A DNA stretch of 64,000 nucleotides from Aphrocallistes beatrix (lineage: Eukaryota; Porifera; Hexactinellida; Sceptrulophora; Aphrocallistidae): assembly GCA_963281255.1 (NCBI GenBank), contig OY725504.1, positions 2,914,001 to 2,978,000 of the forward strand. Reading direction: 5' to 3'. The first letter of the stretch is position 1. Each line of letters starts with the position of its first letter. Position numbers and translations under genes: made by a program. Below, piece after piece: positions 52,915 through 63,755 of this stretch. The notes beneath the pieces are model-generated. The model did no database searches. It was not told the DNA's origin and saw only the letters and a program-made list of their open reading frames with translations.

Positions 52915-53277
52915 ATGGAATACACTAAAAATATCAAAAATGAAGAATATAGAAATCTCTCCAAACAAAAATTACGCGATGGGGACTGTTCTCCATGGGA
53001 ATTCCTCCAAACAATCAGCCAAACTATAGGGAAGATAAAAACACATGATATTTATCTCTCCAGTGATTCGGAAAATTCAGAAGATGAGGATGATGAAATT
53101 GACCCATCAGAAAATAAATGTGCCGTATGTTTATTGCCACGAACAACTACTTGGGTATTTATGCCTTGTAGGCATGCTCATTGTTGTAAAGAATGTAGCG
53201 AAAGGCTGGAAGAATTGGGACAGCCTTGTCCGGTATGTCGCTCTAGTATTCAGAGCATATTCCAAATTTTTAATTAG
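52915..53277 (+). CDS. RING-HC finger protein, putative E3 ligase
   Basis: The preferred start is the Met at 52915 (aaaATGG, good context), giving 120 aa. An upstream in-frame ATG at 52864 would add 17 residues, but its context is weak. Counted from 52864, residues 67-80 are an acidic Ser/Asp/Glu tract (SSDSENSEDEDDEID). A C-terminal C3HC4 RING follows with zinc ligands Cys86, Cys89, Cys102, His104, Cys108, Cys111, Cys122 and Cys125, all present. The spacing, and the last helix ending in a hydrophobic tail, resemble IAP/MDM2-type RINGs, which bind E2 and dimerise through the tail; no BIR domain is present. The gene is intronless and has an intact frame although it lies inside a transposon-like structure with no other gene. 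Likely role: ubiquitin ligase; target unknown. Confidence 0.8.
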   Translation: MEYTKNIKNEEYRNLSKQKLRDGDCSPWEFLQTISQTIGKIKTHDIYLSSDSENSEDEDDEIDPSENKCAVCLLPRTTTWVFMPCRHAHCCKECSERLEELGQPCPVCRSSIQSIFQIFN

Positions 53278-53424
53278 GATTTTTCCATTTTTTCATCATT
53301 TTCCATTTTTCTTCACTATCTTCATTTTCTACTAATTTTATTTATCATTTTCATTGTTCTACTTCTTTTATTTATTATTTTCTTTGTTTTCACATTCTAT
53401 TTTATTTATTTTAAATGTCCTTTC

Positions 53425-53665
53425 TTAAAAAACGATTCTAACTTGTGGCAATCTACTCAAAACATAATTCTAACTTGTGACAGTCGACTCAAAAACGATT
53501 CTAACTTGTGACAATCGAGTGAAAAACGATTCTAACTTGTGACAATCAAGTTAAAAACGATTCTAACTTGTGACAATCAAGTTAAAAACGATTCTAACTT
53601 GTGACAATCGACTCAAAAAACAATTCTAACTTGTGACAACCTTAAATTTCTAACTAATGCAGCGC
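53425..53665. repeat. Right tandem-repeat end
   Basis: Inverted counterpart of 52525-52745: about seven copies of attctaacttgtgacaatc with ~31-bp spacing, starting some 150 bp past the RING stop codon. Confidence 0.85.
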
Positions 53666-53759
53666 CCCCCAAATCTGTTAGTTGCAAATAAAAAATAGAA
53701 GAATAAAAATAAAATTTTCAGTAAGGAGTGAAAAATCTGCGTAGACACCCTGCTAAACT

Positions 53760-54110
53760 TCAATCTCAATAAAGTATATCTGATGAAACCCCTCCCAGTT
53801 ATCAATTAATTTCCTCCTCAAAATATACATCTTGAGGTGAGAATTGAAAAATTTGATATTCTGATAAATTCAGGTAGCGAATTCCATAGTTTCAGTGCCA
53901 TGCGAGAAAAATGTATGTCTCTGTAAGCAAGAAGTCTCGCCCTGGGGTGGTGGATACAATTTGTTGACGTGGGTCGTAGGTTCCCGAATCGATTAAACGG
54001 TTTATTATGTCCATTAGGTATAATGGACTATTGCCATTGAGTATATTATAACTTGTTATTAGAACTTCGCTGACGTCATAAGAACACCTCAAAAAATCTA
54101 AAAACATTTT
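53760..54110 (-). mobile_element. LINE RT C-terminal fragment
   Basis: Minus strand: SYNILNGNSPLYLMDIINRL, then in another frame AYRDIHFSRMALKLWNSLPE FIRIS (space added). The LWNSLP..IR word is the hallmark of CR1/L2-like RT C-termini. Truncated on both sides. Confidence 0.65.
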
Positions 54111-54444
54111 TTTGGGAACAGGTACGTGCCTATCATACGAATAGTAAGAGATAGGATAAAACTTATAAATGATAAAATGTTCAATATGGAATTCTCTATA
54201 ATATTAAGTTAACGTCATCATGATGACGTCATGGTGGGTCGGCAAAAATGCAAATTCGGCAGTTTTCATTGCGCAGGGTTCTCCCCAGCCCGTTATGGCA
54301 CATCGGCCGATACGCCCTCAGAAAGTTGACGTCCTTTTGAATATATACTACATCTCTATAGTATGTCTAATATAACAAATGACCTATCTGTGGATAAAAT
54401 GCAGTTGCAAATGTTTGGATATTTGACTACTGTATATAGGATGT

Positions 54445-55752
54445 AGTAGCGTATCCCGGGGGGCACAGGGGACACGTGCCCCCCTGTCAGGACTTAATAT
54501 ACGAAATTTTACAATTATTTTCCCATTTTCTCGAGAAGTGTATACTAGCTTCGATTAATCTGGACCATAGCCTACTGTATATAAGGCCTCAGAGTAACTT
54601 GACTAGGGATGCGGTAGAAGATGGTTGAACTAATACATGAGCTGCCTTAAATCATTAACAAAGGACAATAGAGCTTAGGAATGTATTACCAGCATATATA
54701 AATATGGTGTCAAAGTACCCACATCCGTTGTTAAAATTTAGATTAGTCACCATATGGTTGCGCAATAGGGTATATTTGTGACAAAATTGGTGATTTTCAG
54801 AGGTCGTTCAAGGGCACTTCTAAGTGTTTTTATTATAAAACTTTTCGCATAGAACTGAGATGTAAATGGTTAATACAAAAAATTTGGAATTTTTTCATAG
54901 AATGTTGCTACATTCCAGTGTTGGTATGGAAACGTGTTTTGGTCAGTTGGGGTCATATCTTGAAAACCGCGATAGCTAGACATTCAAATGTAATTCCATT
55001 TGATAGCGAATATACTACTTCCTATTAAGCGATAATATAATTGCGACGTCTAAATTAAATGGTTTACGAGATATTCGACAAATTACCAAAATGTGACCAA
55101 TATGATAAGTTATCTAATAACTCGTAAACTATTGAATTTAGACAAATAAATTATATTATCACTTAATAGGAAATAGTCTATTCGCTATCAAATGGAATTA
55201 CATTTGAATGTCTAGCTATCGCGGTTTTCAAGATATGACCCCAACTGATCAAAACACGTTTCCATACCAACACTGGAATGTAGCAACATTCCATGAAAAA
55301 AATCCAAATTTTTCGTATTAATTAAAACCCATTCACATCTCAGTTCTATGCGAAAAGTTTTATAATAAAAACACTTAGTGCCCTTAAACGACCTCTGAAA
55401 ATCACCAAATTTGTCACAAATATACCCTATTGCGCAACCATATGGTGACTAATCTAAATTTTAACAACGGATATGGGTACTTTGACACCATATTTATATA
55501 TGCTGGTAATACATTCCTAAGCTCTATTGTCCTTTGTTAATGATTTAAGGCAGCTCATGTATTAGTTCATCTTCTACGGTTCTACCGCATCCCTAGTCCC
55601 AAATCCGCAAGTTATCTGAGGCCTTATAAATAGTAGGCTATGTTTGGACATATTATAACAAAATGTCAGCTTCCAGGTGCTCTGCTCCTGGACCCCGGGG
55701 GGCTTACAGCTCCCCCTAGACCCCGTTAAAATATCCCGGCTACGCCACTACC
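54445..55752. mobile_element. hAT-type MITE with nested palindrome
   Basis: Ends tagtagcgtatcccggggg and ccccg..tatcccggctacgccacta are inverted and belong to the 'cagtggcgtagc' family also seen at 26333-27736. No clear 8-bp duplication. Contains palindrome D. Confidence 0.5.
54566..55642. mobile_element. Palindromic P-like MITE, copy D
   Basis: Termini catagcctactgtatataag and tataaatagtaggctatg, halves nearly perfect reverse complements. Flanks tctggac / tttggac agree at 6 of 7. 1077 bp, noncoding. Like copy A, it sits inside a 'tggcgtagc' hAT. Confidence 0.88.
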
Positions 55753-56195
55753 GATATGCCTTCAAAAATTCTGAGGAGAAACATGCGTGACTTGAAAAAA
55801 TATAAAAGTCTGTATTAACTATATCAAAGCCCTATTCAAATCTCAATCCTTTCTGACTTCGTATCGCAGACTTATTGACCTTTAAAATTTTTGTTTTCGT
55901 CATTTTTTCTAAAATATTCGGAGGCAATTATCTCACGAATAAGAAAAGATAGAAATAGAAAAATAGAACAGGCCTCTCAACTCTCACGATTTAGAACCAC
56001 TGTTCGTAATACTATTTCCCATATCTCACGATTTGTCATTTGTCATCACACGATTTAGTCAAATTACATGTTGAGAGGCCTGTGAACATGTGATTGATAA
56101 ATGTTTAAGATGGATAATGTACAATATTAAGTGAATTTAATATGATGAGTCAGCAAAAAATCTAAAATTAGGATACAGTGGCATCATCGTAGCGT

Positions 56196-56444
56196 GTGAG
56201 TCATCTCCGTTTTTCTAGTAATAAACTCCCTGAGTGCCTTTATAATACTTGTAATCTTTCAGAGATGACAGCGGTTCATTTTCATTTTCTGAACTTGGAC
56301 CAGCCGATTCCTAGAAATACTATCCCACCCCCGCACGACCGGTTAACCACAACGATACCGTCCAAAACGAATATTCAGCCACAAATTAAGTGGAAGTTAG
56401 GCATAATAATTACAGTGGCGGCATGCGTCACGGTCTACTTATAG
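56196..56444 (+). CDS. Short ORF with C-terminal hydrophobic segment
   Basis: From an acceptor-like ctttcag|AG (about 56263), the frame MTAVHFHFLNLDQPIPRNTI ends in WKLGIIITVAACVTVYL, a plausible tail anchor, and a stop at 56442. The longer frame upstream lacks an ATG start. Possibly the last exon of a membrane protein; no family recognised. Confidence 0.25.
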   Translation: MSHLRFSSNKLPECLYNTCNLSEMTAVHFHFLNLDQPIPRNTIPPPHDRLTTTIPSKTNIQPQIKWKLGIIITVAACVTVYL

Positions 56445-57095
56445 ATTTGCTTCCGGAAAGAAATAGAAATTCCTCACAGACGAGAGGATGTTAAATTTGG
56501 GGGGAACATCCCCTCCACCCCCAAGAGATAGAACCCTATGCTATGTGTAACTGCATAGGTGGCTGATACAGAAAAGAATTATCTAGGAGGTGCCACGCTC
56601 TTTCAGGCTTATGATATAAGCCCAATCGTAATTAGAAGTGAAATATTTTGGAATATTCTCCCAAGCCATGATGTTATATATCGATTTAGGAATATGAAAA
56701 TTTAATGGAGTTGAAATTAGGTGCTTGTGTCCGATGAACTGTAATTACCCTACTAGTGCCAATGGATAGAGTTAATTTAAACAAAGTTTGAGTCACCTCA
56801 GCTCAGGGAGTAAATTAACATGGCCGTCTCCTAATTTCTTGATCATTCTGAGGCGCCAGATACTTCCGATGTCCAGTTAACATTATACAGAGTTCGGTTA
56901 GAATTCTTTTAGATTGTCACTCCTCTCTGAAGTTATTGTCACACCAAGAGGTCTGTCTGGTTAGGAGTGTACAACTAAAGAATAGACAAATGAATAAAGT
57001 AAAGATAACATTGTTTAATAACACATTCTCCATGGAAGTACATATAGTCTAACGGACAGAAGCGTTCAAAAAGAGTGTTATTTCCCATTCAATTA
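56445..57095. other. Unassigned stretch
   Basis: No ORF or repeat that I can assign. A GC-rich tract with gggggaacatcccctccacc near 56500 may be a MITE end. Confidence 0.35.
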
Positions 57096-57829
57096 CAGGT
57101 AAACCTCCGAAATGAGACACTTTTGGGAGCAGCGCTTGTGCCGGATCTTCGGAGGTTGCCCCCATATAACAATAAATTATCTAGTAAATGATTTTAATTT
57201 GGCATAGTAGTTTAGAAGTAGTCACACAAATACTTTTCTGCGTGCATTCCGACACCCTGAACTCAACGAAAAAATCAATCTGGGAGCAGGCCATGGATTA
57301 GAGGTATGTGCCTACTGTTTGTTGGGACCTAAAATATGTATATGTAGATAAAATGAAAGAATTCGTGGACTCCCTAACTTCGAGTGGACTTCTCTAGACA
57401 GTTGTAAATTTGAAGTTTATACGTATATTTAATAATGTTAATTAAATTGATGAATAATATATTAAATAATATATACAAATATTTTTGGACATAAGTGTGC
57501 GGTTGCCAGACAGTGTCGCATCTCGGAGGTAATTTTGCATGGAAAATGTCAATCGGATTTTACTTAACAGGCATACTTCGGAGGTGCCGTATTGCGGAGG
57601 TTTAACCCTCGCTTGCCACAGGAATGTGTTGCGTCATTTCCGGTTTAAGCCATTTTCAATGGGGAAGCCATAAAAATTTGGGGTATTTACTATAAATAGG
57701 AAATACCCCAAGCCGTCCGGGGGTAAATAAGATGTATTATTTGTATAGGAAAGTCAATCGGGAGAATGATTTGTGGCCTATCTCGGAGGTTGTCGTATTT
57801 CAGTGGTGCCGCTTTTAGAGGTTTACCTG
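57096..57829. mobile_element. pogo/Tigger-like MITE, 734 bp
   Basis: Ends caggtaaacctccgaaatga and gcttttagaggtttacctg are flanked by TA (57094-57095, 57830-57831). The words tcggaggt and ggaggttt recur at both ends. The block aagccattttcaatgggga (57648) matches one at 5639 inside the palindromic mariner-type MITE. Confidence 0.82.
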
Positions 57830-58031
57830 TAGTACTAAATGTGTTTATTCCTGAAGCGAAATTTTTCCAAACTATAGGAGAAACTATATTTGAATTCATA
57901 TTTAAATTATACACATAGGAATTACCTATTTTAGAAGAATTCAACTTAATTACTCACAAAGTTAAAATAATCACCAAGTGCCAGTTTGTGCTACTCATGC
58001 CTTGTCTTAACCACTTTACATGATGGTGATG

Positions 58032-58145
58032 AGTAGGGGCAAATTGGGTTACTTAGGCGATCCTGGCAAATTTCCCTAGAGCGGCACACCGCCCCACCAG
58101 ACCACTGGCCAACCGGGCATTTGACTGTGTCCGATGGCCCAATCC
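58032..58145. mobile_element. Possible hAT-type MITE
   Basis: aggggcaaattggg and cccaatccgcccc are imperfect inverted repeats bordering a GC-rich 110-bp segment. No duplication found. Confidence 0.4.
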
Positions 58146-58209
58146 GCCCCGGTAGCAATGCTTGAAAGTTTTATACATAAAATAGAATACTCAAGTAATT
58201 GGGTTAAAA

Positions 58210-58720
58210 ATTTCAAAGTCAAATCTCACCACAACTCCTGGACTTAAGAGATTCAACTCCTCGCTTGCCTCAGGTGCGCAAGACACACCTCGGTCTGCGA
58301 TTCCACCAACGTAGAAGGAGTCGGGTCGATATGAGACGAATAGAGTGTCAATGTGTCCAATTCAACTCAGCAGGAAGTGACAATGTCAAGTTGACCGTGT
58401 TCGGGGAGTGGACACCAGTCAGACTCAACCAAAATGTCACACCATTAACCACGTGGAGGTTAGTCAGGTGTGAAGTCGGATGAGAGGTGCTATCTACCTG
58501 AAGTGACAAGTTTGACAGCAAACAACCTCTGAAGGAGGCAGTAGAGTCTAGGATTGTATGTAGTGGTGCTTCGACTGTGATGGTTGAGAAGACCGGAGTC
58601 CTATGGGGAAGAGAGAGCCGTTTCGAAACTGGAAGTGTAATAAAGTCGTGATTTTGCAAATGTGCACAGATTATTAGGAGAATCAAAGTGTGAATAGTCG
58701 GTTCGTTGTCATGTTACATT
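58210..58720 (-). pseudogene. Possible laminin-G-like fragment
   Basis: A minus-strand frame (58686-58348) holds SFRGCLLSNLSLQ, reminiscent of the FxGC end of a laminin-G domain, then VVNGVTFWLSLTG and VNLTLSLPAELNWTH. In a shifted frame SFYVGGIADRGVSCAPEASE (about 58300) recalls the 'YVGG' strand of the next such domain. The evidence is two short motifs; the frame is broken and no signal or membrane segment is certain. It may be another extracellular protein. Confidence 0.3.
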
Positions 58721-58940
58721 GATAATGCTAGTTTATGGAAGAAAACTAATGAATAGTATCCAAAAATAAATAATTAGAAAATGAAATATTGATACTACGG
58801 GATTTAACTGTGCTAACTCGACTGTTTAATCAAGTTCATTTACACTGTTAGATCTATAATTCACACCACACAGCAATCTATCAGTTTGCTACAAAAACAA
58901 GTTCAAACGATTAGGTAAGCATAAATGTCAAAAGGGGAAA

Positions 58941-60146
58941 TTAGAATATCTGGAGTCCATAGTCTTCATGGCATGAGGCTACAATGAGTCTACCACTTCT
59001 TGTCGTAGCTAGCCCATTTGGTAAATGGATCTGACCTTTGCCTAGTGTATGAAGTAGCTTTCCTTCTTCATTGTAAACTTGTACTAGGTTTTCATGACTA
59101 TTGCTAACTAGAATGTTATTCGCTCTGTCGAGGCAGAAAAAGCAAGTCAGTGAAGATGATTCAATTGAAATAGTAGATTTAATATATTTTCCTTGCAGAG
59201 TAAATAAATGGACACGATGGAGAGAATCAAAAGATAGAATTAGCATGTTGTTATCAGTGAATTGAACATCCATAGGAAATAGAATCATTTTATGCTGAAT
59301 GAATCGTTTGAAACTAAGACTAATATCAAGAACTGATATTCTGTTATTACTATCTTCTGCCACATACAGATCACCATCTGGTCCTATAGCTAGTGATCTA
59401 GGAATATTGAATTCACATTTCCCTGAACCCTTTTCCCCTAATCTTTTCATGAACTGGTGGGTATTTAGATCAAATTGAAATATAGCACACTGTTTCCAGT
59501 CTGTTATATAAATACTGTCTCTATATAGCAATATACCCCATGGTTTAACCAATTCCTTACTTCCAAACTCACAGATGAACTCTCCAACCATAGATAAAAT
59601 TTTAACACGCGAATTCCGAGTATCACACACATAAATCAATTGAGTCTCCTCATCAAATGCAATACCCTTAGGAATACCGAATTCATCTTTCCCCTTCCCT
59701 TCCTTCCCTACAGCTACAACAGGGGTAACCATTTCTGAGTAATTCGGTAACTTATAATCCAATTTGACTAACTCACCTAAAGCACTGAGTTTATCCTCCA
59801 ATTCCCTACTCTCACAATCAAATTGGATGGAATAGTTAGCAGTCGAAATTTCCAATTTTCGTATATTTTCCTCAATTTCTGATAAGAACTTCTCTTGCAT
59901 TGTCTTCAAGTCATTCTCTTTGATTCTCTCAATGTACTCTTTAGTAGATTTCAGCTCTTGTTCCGACTTGTCTCTGTTAGAAAGGAGAGTATCGTATTCT
60001 TCACGGAATTCAGTTAATTGTGTGAGGAGTGTTCGTTTACGTTCTCTCACAACATTCACAATTCGCTCGTATCTGTTTTCAATATCAACAGCTATTGCAT
60101 CAAATGGATGAAGTGGTAGTACTTTCTCAGGGAGTAGAGTGGCCAT
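58941..60146 (-). CDS. Coiled-coil/NHL propeller protein, intact
   Basis: 401 aa, single exon. Residues 22-125 are a heptad-rich, charged coiled coil (VVRERKRTLLTQLTEFREEY ... RKLEIST). From about 145 to the end six NHL blades follow: GIPKGIAFDEETQLIYVCDT, KPWGILLYRDSIYITDW, FNIPRSLAIGPDGDLYVAED, FPMDVQFTDNNMLILSF, CFFCLDRANNILVSNS and LPNGLATTRSGRLIVAS. A six-bladed NHL propeller behind a coiled coil is the C-terminal architecture of TRIM2/3/71-type proteins, which bind RNA or protein; here RING and B-boxes are absent, so ubiquitin-ligase activity is not expected. The ATG at 60144 is followed by MATLLPEKV, matching the N-termini of the decayed copies. It is the only intact member of at least seven copies in the window. 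Confidence 0.9.
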   Translation of the reverse strand: MATLLPEKVLPLHPFDAIAVDIENRYERIVNVVRERKRTLLTQLTEFREEYDTLLSNRDKSEQELKSTKEYIERIKENDLKTMQEKFLSEIEENIRKLEISTANYSIQFDCESRELEDKLSALGELVKLDYKLPNYSEMVTPVVAVGKEGKGKDEFGIPKGIAFDEETQLIYVCDTRNSRVKILSMVGEFICEFGSKELVKPWGILLYRDSIYITDWKQCAIFQFDLNTHQFMKRLGEKGSGKCEFNIPRSLAIGPDGDLYVAEDSNNRISVLDISLSFKRFIQHKMILFPMDVQFTDNNMLILSFDSLHRVHLFTLQGKYIKSTISIESSSLTCFFCLDRANNILVSNSHENLVQVYNEEGKLLHTLGKGQIHLPNGLATTRSGRLIVASCHEDYGLQIF

Positions 60147-60167
60147 TCTGTTCTGTTCTGTTCTGTT
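60147..60167. repeat. (ttctg)4 microsatellite at the NHL start
   Basis: Four to five tctgt units abut the initiator codon of the intact NHL gene, i.e. form the end of its 5' UTR. Confidence 0.85.
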
Positions 60168-60598
60168 ACAATTATGTTAGAATCTCTTAAGATTAAAACG
60201 TTTTATAAGTACAAGCTATGATGAGCATTCGAGTAGTTCTGATATGTTTTATGTTACTACGTATTAGCCATTTCAATGGTAGCGATTATTGAAAAAATGC
60301 CCGAGAGAGGCTTCAAAGAACACTTTCATGCTTCAAAAAGATCATCGAGGAGCAGATTACATTAATTTTCCTGGAACGATGCTAATCAATTTTGGGTAAT
60401 AATTATTTTTGACTTGGTAAATTCTAATAAAGAGGAAATTTGGCAGACCCTGGTCAATAGCTCAAATGCATCTTACTCAAAGCTTACATATGATCTCGAG
60501 ATGGCTGCCATGGTCGAAGGCAATTTGACAGGTTCTAGTGTAAGGAGTTTGCACAGAATAACTTCATGGATAACTCAAAAATCAATAGGTAATCTTAT
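60168..60598. other. Upstream region of NHL gene, unassigned
   Basis: Probably contains the promoter of the minus-strand NHL gene, but no TATA or known element stands out. A 72-aa open frame (60414-60632) is not recognised. Confidence 0.35.
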
Positions 60599-61165
60599 AT
60601 CCTTACTATTAAACTCGATGAATATTTATTAATATATCTTATATATTAAAACTATAAGATTGTTTGTTTGTCTGAATTGATTGAAGAACTAGCAAGTCGT
60701 AGAGATACGAAAAAATTGGCATGTAGGTGGCAAATAATTAACCTACGATTAAGTACGAAGATCTAAGCAAAATTTTCACACATCTGCAAAAAAATGGAAA
60801 TAATTTTTCACACTTTTACTATACAATAAATATGGCTTCACACTCAAAAAAAATAGAAATTATTGAACGACACTACAATTAACTGTATTGTTATTAATAC
60901 TTCAATGCAATAACATATGTATATGGATGTCTCAATTTTATTATAGTGTATAGCAATAAAAAAGGTTTTGTGTATATCTTCACACCTTTATATACATATT
61001 TTAACACAATTTGATGAATTTTGAAAATATGCTCGAAACTAGCTTTCAAAGGTTGACATGGGGTTTTGGGGGTGTAGATTTGAGTATCGTATTTTCAGAT
61101 CTAAATGATAAACTATCTGTTTACTTTTGTTTATAATATGTTCATAAAGTAAACAAATTCCCAAA
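60599..61165 (+). mobile_element. Helitron-like 5' fragments, stacked
   Basis: Two start-type sequences lie 40 bp apart: tccttactattaaactcgat (60599, like 33585) and tcttatatattaaaactata (60638, like 42990). They are followed by tgtctgaattgattgaagaa, shared by both families, and by one unit of the ~140-bp repeat near 61040-61160. No 3' hairpin follows, so the element is truncated. Confidence 0.6.
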
Positions 61166-61189
61166 ATAGGCAAGATTGAGTGAAACTCT

Positions 61190-61560
61190 AAAATCGCTGG
61201 TTCATAAGCGTACACCGCAGCCTCTAGACTACTAAACGTTACTCCATGTATCTTTTTTTACTTCTGGGAATGCAAAATAGTCTCAAATCGCTAGATCTGG
61301 AGAATATGGAGGGTGTAGAAGAGTTTGAATGGAGTTTTCGGCGAAAAAATCGATGGTAGCTATGGCCCTATGTGAACTTGCTTTTTGCTCCTCAGAAAGT
61401 CTGTGGGGATCTAGCGAGCTGCCACTTTTCTGACTACAGTATTAGATTTGTTCTTTGTTGTTTCGTTGTAATTGTGAGATCAAAACGTGGATTATGAATG
61501 ACGGGTGCTCATCACACTGTAGCATCCCAGTTTTGAATGAGACTATTACTGTGTTTGTTT
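61190..61560 (-). pseudogene. mariner transposase remnant
   Basis: Minus strand: FFAENSIQTLLHPPYSPDLA, stop, DYFAFPEVKKDTWSNV, the third catalytic region of a mariner. Upstream pieces are degraded. No terminal repeats found. Confidence 0.6.
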
Positions 61561-62151
61561 TATGGTGAAAATGTCGTAGTGCCAAGAGTTCCCCTTAATT
61601 TTGTCCCTTGGACCTGTGACTCCGTGGTGAGATGTCCCCCGAACCTATGGCACTGGATAATGAATCTGTGAGACATCTGATCCTAGGGTAACGAATCCGG
61701 GAGAGAGCGCCGGCACACCGACATAGGTATACAATTTGTTCATTTACAAATGATGGATAAGTTTCATAGTCATACATACGTTTAGTCAAATGTGCTCTAG
61801 TTTTAGTAAATAAAATCCGATATCCTCATAAATTTGAATGTAATTGAATGTAATGAGTTTGGAAACTACTAAAACGATTTTCAAAATAAGGTCATTTTTT
61901 AGTTTGCCGACTATATTATGTATAGAGGTCAACTTCTGAAATGAGTTGCTATAATACTTTTTTTTAGTTTGCTGACTATACTACGTATAGTAACCAACTT
62001 TTGAAATGAGTGGCTTTATTATTCATATTTTTTCTCGGTGATTTTCCTCCTAGCCAAACCATAAGTAAAGGACTGAATTTCTGGGAATAAGAGCTTTGAG
62101 AGTATGAGATGTGCAACAATGGCTACGATTTTAGATTCGATACCAAAGGAC

Positions 62152-62276
62152 AAAATGGGACACTTTGAATGGTCACTTAATTACTTTGCTGGTCACTCAA
62201 TTACTTTGCAAGGTCACTCAATTACTTTGCAAGGACAAAATGGGACACTTTGAATGGTCTCTCAATTACTTTGCTC
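62152..62276. repeat. Short tandem repeats
   Basis: ggtcactcaattactttgc occurs four times, and aggacaaaatgggacacttt twice, bracketing the array. Confidence 0.85.
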
Positions 62277-62990
62277 CGGTAATGTAATCTGAGCCTACAC
62301 TCTTGCAGCACCATCTCGCTAAAGGTAAAGTTAGGTGCTATCTTTCTTGCCTACTGAGAGCCGAGTTTTTCTCTATAAACATGCAATCATATACACACAC
62401 ATGCTGCATACACTCAGTCAGCAACTATCAGTAGGTTTAGCACCTTACCCAGATTGTAAACCCTTGAGAACATATTAGCATGGATTCGGGGAATATATAA
62501 ATCTATAAACTTTTTACTTCATTCATTTCACACTTGCAATGCAATACAAATTCTATTGTTTCAAGTTTAACACTAATCACCAGAAGCTAGTTTTTGATTC
62601 TGACAGAGCTAAAAGTTTATTATTGAAATATAGATTTCCATTATTACGAGTTCACAACCAATAACAACGATTTTATGTAATTATTGTAATTATTAATATT
62701 GGACAAATTATATTACCCAATAATTAGTGATCAAAATTAATATGATTATTCATTTCCATACAAGGATAAAATTATACAAATATTTGAAAATTTGCACACC
62801 TCGTGTAGGTGTTAAAAGTGGAATAACTTGAAAACGAGAAGAGTTAAAGATTAGGTTATTTGAGACGAAATGTTTATTGGGCATGACAACACCTTTCTAT
62901 TAAATATTTTAATGGTCAGGTAATAATGACTCATCGGTTGCAGCATGTATAAAATATATCAAAAAGATACCCCAGTTTGCCTCCACCTTC
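62277..62990. other. Unassigned stretch
   Basis: AT-rich, no recognisable gene or repeat. Confidence 0.35.
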
Positions 62991-62994
62991 AACA

Positions 62995-63140
62995 TGCAGT
63001 CGCCATCCAGACAAGAAGTGGGAATGGTTTGTCGTCCATGGGGAATAGCTCTTTCTAACAATGTAATATTAGTTGTTGTGTCTAGGGATGGAAACTACAG
63101 TCTGCAATATATGCTAAAAATATTTGATGGTGATAGGTCA
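62995..63140 (+). pseudogene. NHL gene, last-blade fragment
   Basis: VCRPWGIALSNNVILVVVSR followed by DGNYSLQYMLKIF aligns with the last blade of the copy at 1965 (CPKGIALINNLKLVIVSRNK NYSLQI, split by a space). The rest of the gene is absent upstream. Confidence 0.6.
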
Positions 63141-63462
63141 AATATAAAAGTGTCATTTTTTGCAGAAAACGCTAAAATGTCGCTTCAAAACATAAAAATT
63201 GAAAATATTATAAATATCTCCTTATTCACCCAGACAACATTTCTAAACCTTGCCAGTTGTTCCAGCCGTCTGGACAAACAAGCAAGCAAACAAACACATA
63301 TACTGCAAATGAGTTTTGATTTTACGTATATAGTATAATGCTTTAAAATATTCTTAAAACAGATCAAACAATCTCCATATGTCCAAATCTCTCTTTTTAA
63401 TGAATCAAGACTAATGTATTTAAAAAATTAATATGACAACTTTCCAATTTTATATTTTTAAA

Positions 63463-63755
63463 TCATACATCATCTCAATTAAATATTTTGAATCATATGG
63501 AGATGACGATTGATATTTCAATCTTAGTAAGCTATGTTATTTAAACTCATACATCATCTCAATGAAATATATTGAATCATATGGAGATAACGATTGAATT
63601 TCAATTTTGCAGATTTAAACTCATACATCATCTCAACTACAAGTAGATATATTGAATCATATGGAGATGATGATTTATATTTCAACTTTGCAGATTTAAA
63701 ATCATACATCATCTCAACTACAAGTAGATATATTGAATCATATGGAGATGACGAT
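63463..63755. repeat. 73-85-bp tandem array
   Basis: Four units start at 63463, 63548, 63621 and 63702. Each has tcatacatcatctcaa, gatatattgaatcatatgga and gatgacgattga. Noncoding. Confidence 0.88.

Larger units (their letters stand above)
52506..53683. mobile_element. MULE-like element carrying a RING gene
   Basis: Long inverted ends start gggggtgccttcattagttag and the complement of taactaatgcagcgcccccc. They continue as seven to eight tandem ~31-bp units (gattgtcacaagttagaatc plus gtttttaactc) on each side, 52525-52745 and 53425-53665. The ends match those next to the FLYWCH domain at 3167. The only gene between is a RING-finger ORF; no transposase is present. A 9-10 bp duplication was not evident (flanks caaattt / aaatctg). 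Confidence 0.65.

Noticed and set aside
52915..53277. Reading the RING gene as a viral IAP
   Set aside because: No BIR domain and no neighbouring viral genes; similarity is limited to the widespread RING fold.
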